Shown here piece after piece: positions 1 through 6,767 of a stretch of 8,599 nucleotides of DNA. The notes under the pieces were generated by a model. That model ran no database searches, was not told the DNA's origin, and was given only the letters and a program-made list of their open reading frames with translations. The position numbers were made by a program, and so were the translations under genes. The DNA is from an uncultured Lachnospiraceae bacterium (GTDB lineage Bacteria > Bacillota > Clostridia > Lachnospirales > Lachnospiraceae): assembly GCA_902797015.1 (NCBI GenBank), contig CADBRG010000245.1, positions 1 through 8,599 of the forward strand. Reading direction: 5' to 3'. Each line of letters opens with the position of its first letter. Position 1 is the stretch's first letter.

Positions 1-27
1 TTGGACAAAATCGAAGAAGAAATGTGA
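1..27 (+). CDS. 3' end of an upstream gene (partial)
   Basis: Reading from base 1 gives the open codons L D K I E E E M and then a TGA stop at 25-27. The stop overlaps the GTG start of the next gene at 24 (GTGA overlap), the usual form of translationally coupled genes in an operon. Eight residues are too few to identify the product. A CpsB-type phosphatase, another chain-length protein or a regulator would all fit the position. This is read as the tail of a gene only because of the frame and the overlap; a chance open frame cannot be excluded. Confidence 0.45.
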   Translation: MDKIEEEM

Positions 28-1430
28 CCATTGACTGGTACACCGTCGGACAGGATATCAAGCGTGACTGGCTGACGATCGTGATGATCGCCATAGCGGT
101 AGGTCTGATCGTCTTTGGTGTTTCCCTGATCCGTTACCATAAAACGTTCAAGGAAGAAGCCGTATTTGTCGTCACGGCCAGCAGCAATCAGAATGTCTAT
201 TACAACCAGAGTTCCGCTTCGAATGTCGCTACTACACTGACGGCTTTGATGGGTGAGCGCGCCACCAGGGAAGAACTGGCAAAAGCGATGGAAACAGACA
301 GTCTTCCGGGCAATATCACAGCCAGCCAGGTGGAGGATACCAATCTGGTGATCGTTACAGCTAGCTCCGCATCTGCATGGGATGCGCATTATCTGATGAA
401 AGGATTCCTGGAGCATTATCAGACCGTCTTTGCGAATTCTCTTGGAAATGTACATTTGAATATCCTGATCAGTCCGGAAGTTCAGAAGAAACCCGCCGTT
501 CCCTTCTCGCCGGGACGGATCACGGCGGTTGGTATAATTGCAGCCGGAATATTGTGGATCCTTTTTCTGGGCTTTTTATCTATATCCAGAGATACCATCT
601 GTACGGAAAAAGACGTTACAGAAAAGCTGGATGCCCGTCATATCGGGACCATCTATCATGAGAAAAAGCATGTCTCCAGGCGAGCCAAGAAGACTGCGCT
701 TCTTTTGACCAGACCGACAATGAGCTTTCAGTATTCGGAATCAGTCCGACGCATCACTTCACGTATCCGTTCCAGGATGAGGCATAGAGATGCAAAGATC
801 CTTATGGTCACAAGCGTTTTGGAAAACGAAGGAAAATCCTCTGTTGCGGCAAACATCGCGCTGGCGCTTGCGGAAGGCGGCAACGACGTCATGCTGATCG
901 ACTGTGATTTCCGTAAGCCGGCAATGTATAAGATCTTTGAAGTAGAAAGAAACAACATTACCAGCCTGGGTGATGTTTTGAGGGGGGACTATGATCTCTC
1001 CAAACTGATCCATGAGACCGATCAGCCCCCGATGCAGCTGATCTTTAATACCAGGGCATACCGGGATTCATCCGAGATCATCATCCGGGGAACCATGGAA
1101 CGTCTTCTGCAGTATCTGCGCCAGAGAAAGGACTACATCATCCTGGATACATCACCGATGGCACTGGTGGCGGATGCTGAGGAAATTGCACAGTACGCAG
1201 ATGCTTCCATCCTGGTCGTGCGCCAGAACTTCGCATTGGCAGGTGATATCAATGACTGTATTGATGCCCTGAACCGCCAGAAAGGCAAACTCATCGGTGT
1301 TGTCTTTAATGATGTTGGTGTCAGCCGGTTTGCGGCAGAACGCACCAGCTACGGCCGGTACGGGACTTATGGCGAACAGAGCAGGAAGTCTGCAGAAGAA
1401 CAGACAGGAGGTGAACCGAATGCAGAATAA
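24..1430 (+). CDS. Wzz/BY-kinase fusion protein with atypical kinase motifs
   Basis: This 468-residue inner-membrane protein resembles Wzc: a polysaccharide co-polymerase with a cytoplasmic tyrosine-kinase domain. Two membrane segments (about 17-36 and 166-187) flank an extracytoplasmic Wzz domain, with a Wzz-type proline cluster (P157, P160, P163) before the second. The kinase domain has Walker A (LENEGKSS, K271), Walker A' (D293-C-D295-F-R297) and Walker B (IILD375-TSP). Departures from consensus: Walker B reads DTSP rather than DTPP, Walker A reads ENEGKS rather than PGEGKS, and the EX2RX2R oligomer motif has E239 and R242 but T245 where the last Arg belongs. The C-terminal tail has only three clustered tyrosines (443, 446, 449). 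The GTG start overlaps the preceding stop and has only a weak purine-rich GAAGAAG upstream, so translation probably depends on coupling. It may be a weak kinase or a regulatory partner of the next protein; that is inference. Confidence 0.88.
   Translation: MTIDWYTVGQDIKRDWLTIVMIAIAVGLIVFGVSLIRYHKTFKEEAVFVVTASSNQNVYYNQSSASNVATTLTALMGERATREELAKAMETDSLPGNITASQVEDTNLVIVTASSASAWDAHYLMKGFLEHYQTVFANSLGNVHLNILISPEVQKKPAVPFSPGRITAVGIIAAGILWILFLGFLSISRDTICTEKDVTEKLDARHIGTIYHEKKHVSRRAKKTALLLTRPTMSFQYSESVRRITSRIRSRMRHRDAKILMVTSVLENEGKSSVAANIALALAEGGNDVMLIDCDFRKPAMYKIFEVERNNITSLGDVLRGDYDLSKLIHETDQPPMQLIFNTRAYRDSSEIIIRGTMERLLQYLRQRKDYIILDTSPMALVADAEEIAQYADASILVVRQNFALAGDINDCIDALNRQKGKLIGVVFNDVGVSRFAAERTSYGRYGTYGEQSRKSAEEQTGGEPNAE
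1406..1413 (+). promoter_or_regulatory. Ribosome binding site inside the preceding gene's last codons
   Basis: AGGAGGTG lies six bases before the ATG at 1420, within the coding end of the first kinase gene. It decides the start of the second kinase: the same frame is open back to 1297, but nothing upstream has a comparable site, and the 1420 start gives an N-terminus matching the family. Confidence 0.85.
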
Positions 1431-2931
1431 TCAGCCGGAATATTATGAAGAGCTGGAAAAGATCGACATTACGGACACCGCCTATGAAATGATGGCCGCT
1501 CTCCGCCGGAATTTCTGGAAGATGCTTTTGATCGTTGTGGTCTGTGCGGCCATCGGCGGTCTGGTGCAAAAAGCACAGTATGAGCCGGAATGGAGAGCTG
1601 ATACGACCTATGTGGTATCCGCAAATACAACAACAGCCACGGTTTATACCCAGGCAGCCACTGCCAATATGGCCAAGACCGTGCAGAAAATATTGGAAAG
1701 TGAAGTAGCCAGAACACTGGTGGCGGCCAACATGGGGCTTGATGACGTACCCGGTACGATCTCGGTTTCTTCTGTTGAGGGAACGAATGTCATTACCATT
1801 GAGGCACACGCTGCGAAAAAAGATACGGCAGAAGCCATTCTGGACTCCGTGATCAAAGTTTATCCAACACTGACAAGCCAGATCGTCGGAGATACTTCGT
1901 TGGAAGTTATGGGAAATGAAAAAAGCATCACGCTGACCAATCCGCTGAGCATTAAGCGGGCAATTGCCATGGGGGCCATTGTCGGGATCCTGATCGTCAT
2001 CGTGATCCTGCTGGCCATGGCGCTTTCCAGAAAAACCATCCGGGATGAAAATGACCTGCGGGAGATTACGAATGTGCCCTGCTTTGGCATCATTCCTATC
2101 GTCCGTTTTAAAAAGAGAAAAAACACGACGCCGGAAGACCAGCTGATCCTGTTTGACAATCCAAAAATCTCATCCGGATTCCAGGAGTCCATCCGGTCTC
2201 TGCGCACCCGGTTTGAACAGGAACTGAATGAAAAAGGAAGTCAGGTCTTTGTTGTCACCAGCTCCGCACCGGGAGAAGGCAAGAGTATGGTTGCCGCAAA
2301 TCTGGCAATATCTCTTGCAAAGCGCGGTACGTCAGTGATCCTTGCGGATATGGATCTGCGGAATCCGTCTACAGCGGGATCATTAGGCCTCGGCAATTAC
2401 CGGCACGGTGTCTGTGATGTCCTGACGGGAAAGATCGAGATCGAAGACGTTATGCTGGCTTATGAGGATCTGCCGCTGTATATCCTGCCGGGCGGGAAAC
2501 CGGTATCACAGACTGCAAGACTGATGAATGATCAGAGCCTTCAGAAACTGACAGACCGGCTGCGGGAAATGGCAGATATCATCATCCTGGACACCCCGCC
2601 TTGCGGCACATTATCGGATGCGATCCTGATCGGCGCATTTGCGGACAGCGGAATCTTTGTTGTCCGACAGGATTATCTGCGGACAGAACAGGTGTCAGAC
2701 GGTATTCAGAGTATTTCAGAGACCGGCATGCCGCTGTGCGGCTGTGTCATCAATGGCGTTGAAGCCGGAAAGACCGGTTTTACCTATGGACGCACTTACG
2801 GAGCTTATGGACGCTATGGCAGTTACGGCCGCTACGGCAGCTATGGCCGCTACGGCGGCACCGGCTATGGCGGTTATGGCAGTGATTATGGTCTGGAAAA
2901 TTTAGATAAAGAAGAGGAAGAAAACTTGTAA
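1420..2931 (+). CDS. Wzc-like tyrosine autokinase with Wzz domain and YG-rich tail
   Basis: This 503-residue membrane protein is a canonical fusion of a Wzz chain-length domain and a BY-kinase, expected to control polymer length by cycles of tyrosine autophosphorylation. Membrane segments lie at about 33-49 and 181-202, with the Wzz domain between. The cytoplasmic part has an intact EX2RX2R motif (E256, R259, R262), Walker A SSAPGEGKS (K288), Walker A' D310-M-D312-L-R314 and Walker B IIILD391-TPP. The tail from 456 to 490 has eleven tyrosines, mostly spaced by YG, YGR or YGS, and ends in an acidic stretch (DKEEEENL). Its Wzz domain aligns by eye with the previous gene (VPGTISVSSVEGTN against LPGNITASQVEDTN), so the two are paralogues. 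The gene overlaps its neighbour by 11 bases and has a near-perfect ribosome binding site. In most Gram-positives these domains are separate proteins (CpsC and CpsD). Confidence 0.93.
   Translation: MQNNQPEYYEELEKIDITDTAYEMMAALRRNFWKMLLIVVVCAAIGGLVQKAQYEPEWRADTTYVVSANTTTATVYTQAATANMAKTVQKILESEVARTLVAANMGLDDVPGTISVSSVEGTNVITIEAHAAKKDTAEAILDSVIKVYPTLTSQIVGDTSLEVMGNEKSITLTNPLSIKRAIAMGAIVGILIVIVILLAMALSRKTIRDENDLREITNVPCFGIIPIVRFKKRKNTTPEDQLILFDNPKISSGFQESIRSLRTRFEQELNEKGSQVFVVTSSAPGEGKSMVAANLAISLAKRGTSVILADMDLRNPSTAGSLGLGNYRHGVCDVLTGKIEIEDVMLAYEDLPLYILPGGKPVSQTARLMNDQSLQKLTDRLREMADIIILDTPPCGTLSDAILIGAFADSGIFVVRQDYLRTEQVSDGIQSISETGMPLCGCVINGVEAGKTGFTYGRTYGAYGRYGSYGRYGSYGRYGGTGYGGYGSDYGLENLDKEEEENL
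2785..2889 (+). repeat. Tyrosine-glycine repeat tail with 18-base units
   Basis: The coding segment for Y456 to Y490 is built from short YG-containing units. Two full 18-base units encoding RYGSYG lie at 2812-2829 and 2830-2847, followed by a partial one (RYGG) at 2848-2859. The two full units encode identical residues but differ at three codon third positions (TAT/TAC, AGT/AGC, TAC/TAT), so the protein repeat is preserved while the DNA has drifted. This cluster is the expected autophosphorylation site of the BY-kinase. Confidence 0.8.
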
Positions 2932-2936
2932 TACAC

Positions 2937-2946
2937 AGGAGGAAGG
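2937..2946 (+). promoter_or_regulatory. Ribosome binding site for the LCP gene
   Basis: AGGAGGAAGG ends seven bases before the ATG at 2954. It begins five bases after the stop codon of the kinase gene and supports 2954 as the start. Confidence 0.75.
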
Positions 2947-2953
2947 ATACCGG

Positions 2954-4909
2954 ATGAGTAAAAAACATACAGAAAAATCAGTTCATATTGATCCGGTAAC
3001 AGATCAGAGCATTCTCGAAGAATTGGCTCTGGAACTGGAAGGTGCTAAAACCGCGTCCTCATCCGGGGCCGATGGGCAGTATGAGAATGAACAGCGCACA
3101 TCCGGTGAATCCGGACGGCGGACTGCACGTCCTTATGCAGAAGTAAAGGGCGGCGGAGAACATAAAACCATCCGTCAGGAGACACCGGTCAAACCGCAAA
3201 AAGAAGAGAATGATCTTTCTGATGATCTGGAATTTCTGGAAGAATCTGTGGCACGGCCGCGAAAACATTCCGTAAAACCGGCAGAGCCCGTAGCAGAAGA
3301 AAAACCGGAACGGTTTGACACCAGCAATCTGGACGAAGTGCTGGAATTCATCAGTGTCGATAATAATGAGTCTGTACGCGGGAAAAGAAGATCGCCGCAG
3401 TACGAGCCCCTGCGGGAGCAGCCCAAAAAGGTAAGCAGAGTACAGACGAGCAGACAGCCGAGAAACATAAAGGTGGAAGCCCTGGAGGAAGCATTGCGGA
3501 AGAAACGCTGCAGAATGTGGATCATCATTCCGATCATCATGCTGGCAGCATTGGTTTTCTTTGCCGTATCGTATTACATGTTTATGGAATCGCTGACAGC
3601 AATGTTCCTGATCCCGGTTGTTGTGACAGCAGTATTGACGGTTTTGTTTATCCTTATGCAGCGGGGCAGAAGGCAGGGGGCAAGAGTCGTTGGACGGATT
3701 CTGGGGCTTATCCTTGCGGTCATACTGATCGTGGGAGGATGCGGTCTGACTTATTTGAATCTGAAACTCGGTCATGCCATGGGACAGACGGATGATTCCA
3801 CGAAAATGGTCGTGATCGTCCGGATGGATGATCCGGCACAGAAGAGCGAAGACGCAAAGGAGTATACCTTCGGATATGAAGACCGGACACAGCCACAGTC
3901 CATGGAAGAGACCATTGCGGACATCGAATCCCATATCGGCACATTCGACCGTAAGGAATATGAATCCGTAGAGCAGGAAGCACAGGATCTTCTGGACGGA
4001 GATATTGATGCAGTGATCCTGAATGCCATCTTTATTGAGAGTCTGGATGATGTCATCGATGACTTCTCCGGTCAGGTCAGAGTCATTTATACGCATGAAG
4101 TAGCACAGGCTTATCTGAATATGCCGCCTGTCAAAGACGGTCAGTCCTTTAACGTGCTGATCAGCGGTATTGACACCTACGGCGAGATCGCGTCCGTCAG
4201 CCGAAGTGACGTGAATCAGATCATGACGGTCAATCCGAAGAAGAAGCTGATCCTGCTGACTTCTACACCGCGTGATTATTATGTTAAGATCCCGGGGATT
4301 TCCGGAGAAGAAAAGGATAAGCTGACCCATGCGGGTATCTATGGGATCCAGGCAACGGCAGACACGCTGGGAGAACTGTATGATACAGATATCAACTACT
4401 ATGTCCGCATCAACTTTACCTCACTGATCGAGGTCGTAGATGCATTGGGCGGTATTGACGTCAACTCCGAAGTGGCATTTTCTGCCGGCGGTTATGACTT
4501 TGCAGAAGGCGTTAACCACCTCAACGGAGAACAGGCACTGGCATTTTCCAGAGCGCGTCACCAGTTTGAAGAAGGTGACAATCAGCGAGGAAAGAACCAG
4601 CAGTATGTACTGACTGCAATTCTCAATAAGCTCATGACCAGAGAGGCCTTAAGCCATCCGGTTGAGCTGTTTGACAGTCTGAGTCAGTTCGTGGAAACCA
4701 ATATGACCAAGGGAGAATTCGTCCGCCTGGCAGCAGATCTTCTGGCCAGCGGGGAGACGTATTCCATCGACCGGACACAGGCAACCGGCGAAGGCGGCAG
4801 TGCTGTCACCTATTCCATGCCGGGCAGAAAGCTGTACGTCATGTACCCGGACGAGGAAAGCGTAGCAAAGATCAAACAGAGGATCAAAGCCTTCCTGGGA
4901 GAAAAGTAG
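2954..4909 (+). CDS. CpsA-like LCP-family glycopolymer transferase with long charged N-tail
   Basis: This 651-residue LytR-CpsA-Psr protein is expected to transfer the lipid-linked polysaccharide to peptidoglycan outside the membrane. Residues 1-187 are hydrophilic, highly charged and probably disordered. Three membrane segments follow (about 189-210, 214-235, 246-267), as in pneumococcal-type CpsA. An accessory domain spans about 280-390, then the LCP catalytic domain about 395-600. Visible LCP signatures are GID407, R417-S-D419, P-R440-D441, R533-A-R535 and the R545-G-K-N-Q-Q stretch, matching the Asp and Arg residues that bind the metal and the pyrophosphate of the lipid substrate. The catalytic set looks intact. 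It follows the kinase gene by 22 bases and precedes the glycosyltransferase gene by 11. The large cytoplasmic tail is longer than usual for the family and could interact with the kinases; that is inference. Confidence 0.92.
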   Translation: MSKKHTEKSVHIDPVTDQSILEELALELEGAKTASSSGADGQYENEQRTSGESGRRTARPYAEVKGGGEHKTIRQETPVKPQKEENDLSDDLEFLEESVARPRKHSVKPAEPVAEEKPERFDTSNLDEVLEFISVDNNESVRGKRRSPQYEPLREQPKKVSRVQTSRQPRNIKVEALEEALRKKRCRMWIIIPIIMLAALVFFAVSYYMFMESLTAMFLIPVVVTAVLTVLFILMQRGRRQGARVVGRILGLILAVILIVGGCGLTYLNLKLGHAMGQTDDSTKMVVIVRMDDPAQKSEDAKEYTFGYEDRTQPQSMEETIADIESHIGTFDRKEYESVEQEAQDLLDGDIDAVILNAIFIESLDDVIDDFSGQVRVIYTHEVAQAYLNMPPVKDGQSFNVLISGIDTYGEIASVSRSDVNQIMTVNPKKKLILLTSTPRDYYVKIPGISGEEKDKLTHAGIYGIQATADTLGELYDTDINYYVRINFTSLIEVVDALGGIDVNSEVAFSAGGYDFAEGVNHLNGEQALAFSRARHQFEEGDNQRGKNQQYVLTAILNKLMTREALSHPVELFDSLSQFVETNMTKGEFVRLAADLLASGETYSIDRTQATGEGGSAVTYSMPGRKLYVMYPDEESVAKIKQRIKAFLGEK

Positions 4910-4920
4910 GATAGAGTTCA

Positions 4921-6729
4921 TTGAAAAAGAGAACGTATCACAGACTGACCAAAAAGCAAAAAAGATATCTGATCGCAAAGCGCCGCTTTGATAAAGCGGC
5001 GTCTCTTGCAGGTCTGATGATATTGTCTCCTCTGATCGGAGGAATCGTACTGGCGATCCGGCTGGAGGACGGTCCTGACGCACCGGTGATCTTCACACAG
5101 GAACGCATCGGTCAGAACGGACGTCACTTTCAGCTGTATAAATTCCGTACCATGAAAACGGACACACCGCATGATGTGCCGACACATCTTTTGGAAAATC
5201 CGGATCAATACATTACCAGAACAGGCCGGTTTCTTAGAAAATATTCTCTGGATGAACTCCCTCAGCTGATCAATATCCTGCGGGGTGAGATGTCCGTGAT
5301 CGGTCCGAGACCGGCTCTGTATAATCAGGATGACCTCATTGCACCCCGCAGACGCCGCGGCATTCATCAAGTCAAGCCGGGCCTGACGGGCTTTGCTCAA
5401 TGCCATGGGCGGGATGAGCTGGAGATTCCGGAAAAGGTAAGGCTGGACGCCATCTATCTGCGCAGGCTTGGACTCCGGATGGATCTGGACTGCTTTCTGG
5501 ACACGGTACGGTCCGTGGTCAGAAGCGACGGCGTGGTGGAAGGCGGCACCGGAACGATGCAGCAGGGAAAGGCAGATTCAGGAGAAGCGGCCGCGTCATT
5601 ATCACAGCCGGCATTCCGGCCTGCGCCCGGCAGCAGAAAACTGATGATTTTTACGAATCATTCCTACATGCTGTACCGGTTCCGGAAAGAGCTGATCGAT
5701 GCGCTTCTAAAGAAGAAGGGATATGAAGTAGTCATCTCCACACCCTTTGTGGGGCATGAAGATGATCTGGCCGCAATGGGGGCGCGATGCATCGAGACCC
5801 CTATTGACCGCAGAGGTATGGATCCCGGGACAGACCTGGCATTGCTGCGAACCTATCGGCAGCAGCTGCAAAGCGAATGTCCCGATAAAGTACTGACCTA
5901 TTCCATCAAACCGAATATCTACGCCGGAATCCTGTGCCGGCGGATGCAGATTCCATACAGCGCAAATGTGCAGGGGCTGGGGACAGCATTTCAGAACAGG
6001 AAGACGGCACTGCTGGTGACCATGCTGTACCGTCACGCCTTAAAACAGGCGCATACGGTTTTCTTTGAAAACCGGACCAATGCCAATGAATTTTTGGAGC
6101 GGCGGATCATTCCGGAGAGAAAGATCACAGTGGTCAATGGCGCAGGGATAAATTTAGAAGAGTATCCCTATGTGCCGCTTTGGAAAAAAAACGATACAGA
6201 AAGAACCGTTCATTTCCTTTATCTGGGCCGCATCATGCGTGAAAAAGGTTGCAGCGAACTGCTGGCTGCCGTAAAACACCTGTATGTGGAAGGACAGGAT
6301 ATCATCCTGGACCTGGTCGGCTTCTTTGAAGACGACTACGAAGCACAGGTAACGACAGCGGAGAAAGCGGGTTATGTGAAATATCACGGTTTTCAGGAAG
6401 ACCCGCGGCCATATTATGCCGCCGCAGACTGCATTGTCATGCCGAGCTGGCATGAGGGCATGAGCAATGTCAACCTGGAAGCAGCCGCTGTCGGCCGCCC
6501 GGTCATTACGACAGATATCCCGGGATGCCGCGAGGCGGTCGAAGACGGTGTTACAGGCATCCTGTGTGCTTCGGGAAATACAGAGAGCCTCTATGAAGCA
6601 ATGAAAAGATTCCTTTCGCTGTCTGACGAAGAACGCACCGCCATGGGCAGTGCAGCCCGTCAGAAGATGGAAGCAGAATTCGCAAAAGAAGAAATCGTTG
6701 AACAAACGCTAAACGCAATGAATGCATAA
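4921..6729 (+). CDS. Fused monotopic phosphoglycosyl transferase and GT4 glycosyltransferase
   Basis: One 602-residue chain carries two enzymes. Residues 1-200 are a bacterial sugar transferase (PglC/WcaJ family), which moves a sugar phosphate from a UDP-sugar to undecaprenyl phosphate at the inner membrane face. It shows the KRRFD entry, a re-entrant hydrophobic helix with S36-P37, KFRTM (74-78), the catalytic D111-E112 in SLDELPQ, IGPRP (127-131) and KPGLTGFAQ (152-160). Residues 201-239 are a low-complexity linker. Residues 240-602 are a GT4 glycosyltransferase resembling PglA, with YLGRIMREKG (434-443) and an EX7E pair (E512, E520). It would perform the first two steps of repeat-unit assembly. 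The start is TTG at 4921, with only a weak AGGA nine bases upstream and no earlier in-frame start; no ATG occurs before the re-entrant helix. The sugars cannot be told from sequence by eye. Confidence 0.92.
   Translation: MKKRTYHRLTKKQKRYLIAKRRFDKAASLAGLMILSPLIGGIVLAIRLEDGPDAPVIFTQERIGQNGRHFQLYKFRTMKTDTPHDVPTHLLENPDQYITRTGRFLRKYSLDELPQLINILRGEMSVIGPRPALYNQDDLIAPRRRRGIHQVKPGLTGFAQCHGRDELEIPEKVRLDAIYLRRLGLRMDLDCFLDTVRSVVRSDGVVEGGTGTMQQGKADSGEAAASLSQPAFRPAPGSRKLMIFTNHSYMLYRFRKELIDALLKKKGYEVVISTPFVGHEDDLAAMGARCIETPIDRRGMDPGTDLALLRTYRQQLQSECPDKVLTYSIKPNIYAGILCRRMQIPYSANVQGLGTAFQNRKTALLVTMLYRHALKQAHTVFFENRTNANEFLERRIIPERKITVVNGAGINLEEYPYVPLWKKNDTERTVHFLYLGRIMREKGCSELLAAVKHLYVEGQDIILDLVGFFEDDYEAQVTTAEKAGYVKYHGFQEDPRPYYAAADCIVMPSWHEGMSNVNLEAAAVGRPVITTDIPGCREAVEDGVTGILCASGNTESLYEAMKRFLSLSDEERTAMGSAARQKMEAEFAKEEIVEQTLNAMNA
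4981..5001 (+). other. Perfect 9-bp hairpin inside the start of the PGT-GT4 gene
   Basis: CGCCGCTTT (4981-4989) and AAAGCGGCG (4993-5001) are exact reverse complements around a GAT loop, sixty bases into the gene. The run TCTCTTG follows. An upstream AAAGCG (4977-4982) can also pair with CGCTTT (4984-4989), so an alternative pairing exists, though with a one-base loop. The stem encodes R R F D K A A, the conserved entry to the re-entrant helix, so codon choice created it. It could act as a weak intragenic terminator, a pause site or an mRNA stability element, or be incidental. Confidence 0.6.
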
Positions 6730-6732
6730 ACC

Positions 6733-6750
6733 GCTGCGCACAGCCGCAGC
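6733..6750 (+). other. Intercistronic GC-rich hairpin before the polymerase gene
   Basis: GCTGCG (6733-6738) and CGCAGC (6745-6750) form a perfect six-base-pair stem with a CACAGC loop in the 38-base gap between the fusion gene and the polymerase gene. No T-run follows, so it is not an intrinsic terminator. It ends five bases before the GGAG ribosome binding site (6756-6759) of the polymerase and may affect mRNA processing or translation of that gene. Confidence 0.5.
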
Positions 6751-6767
6751 ACAATGGAGCTATTTAC

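Noticed and set aside
1297..1419. In-frame extension of the second kinase upstream to an ATG at 1297
   Set aside because: It would overlap the first kinase by over 130 bases, has no ribosome binding site, and the sequence MLSLMMLVSAGLRQ does not fit the family; the ATG at 1420 has AGGAGGTG.
4052..4063. Perfect 12-base palindrome GTCATCGATGAC in the LCP gene
   Set aside because: A palindrome of this length is expected about twice by chance in a window this size, and it lies within well-conserved coding sequence.
3059..4330. Long open frame on the minus strand (about 423 codons)
   Set aside because: It lies fully antisense to the LCP gene, is rich in Cys, His and Arg as expected of an antisense reading, and shows no ribosome binding site or recognisable domain.
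6154..6705. Minus-strand open frame of about 183 codons
   Set aside because: It mirrors the GT4 domain, whose motifs are unmistakable on the plus strand; no independent coding evidence.
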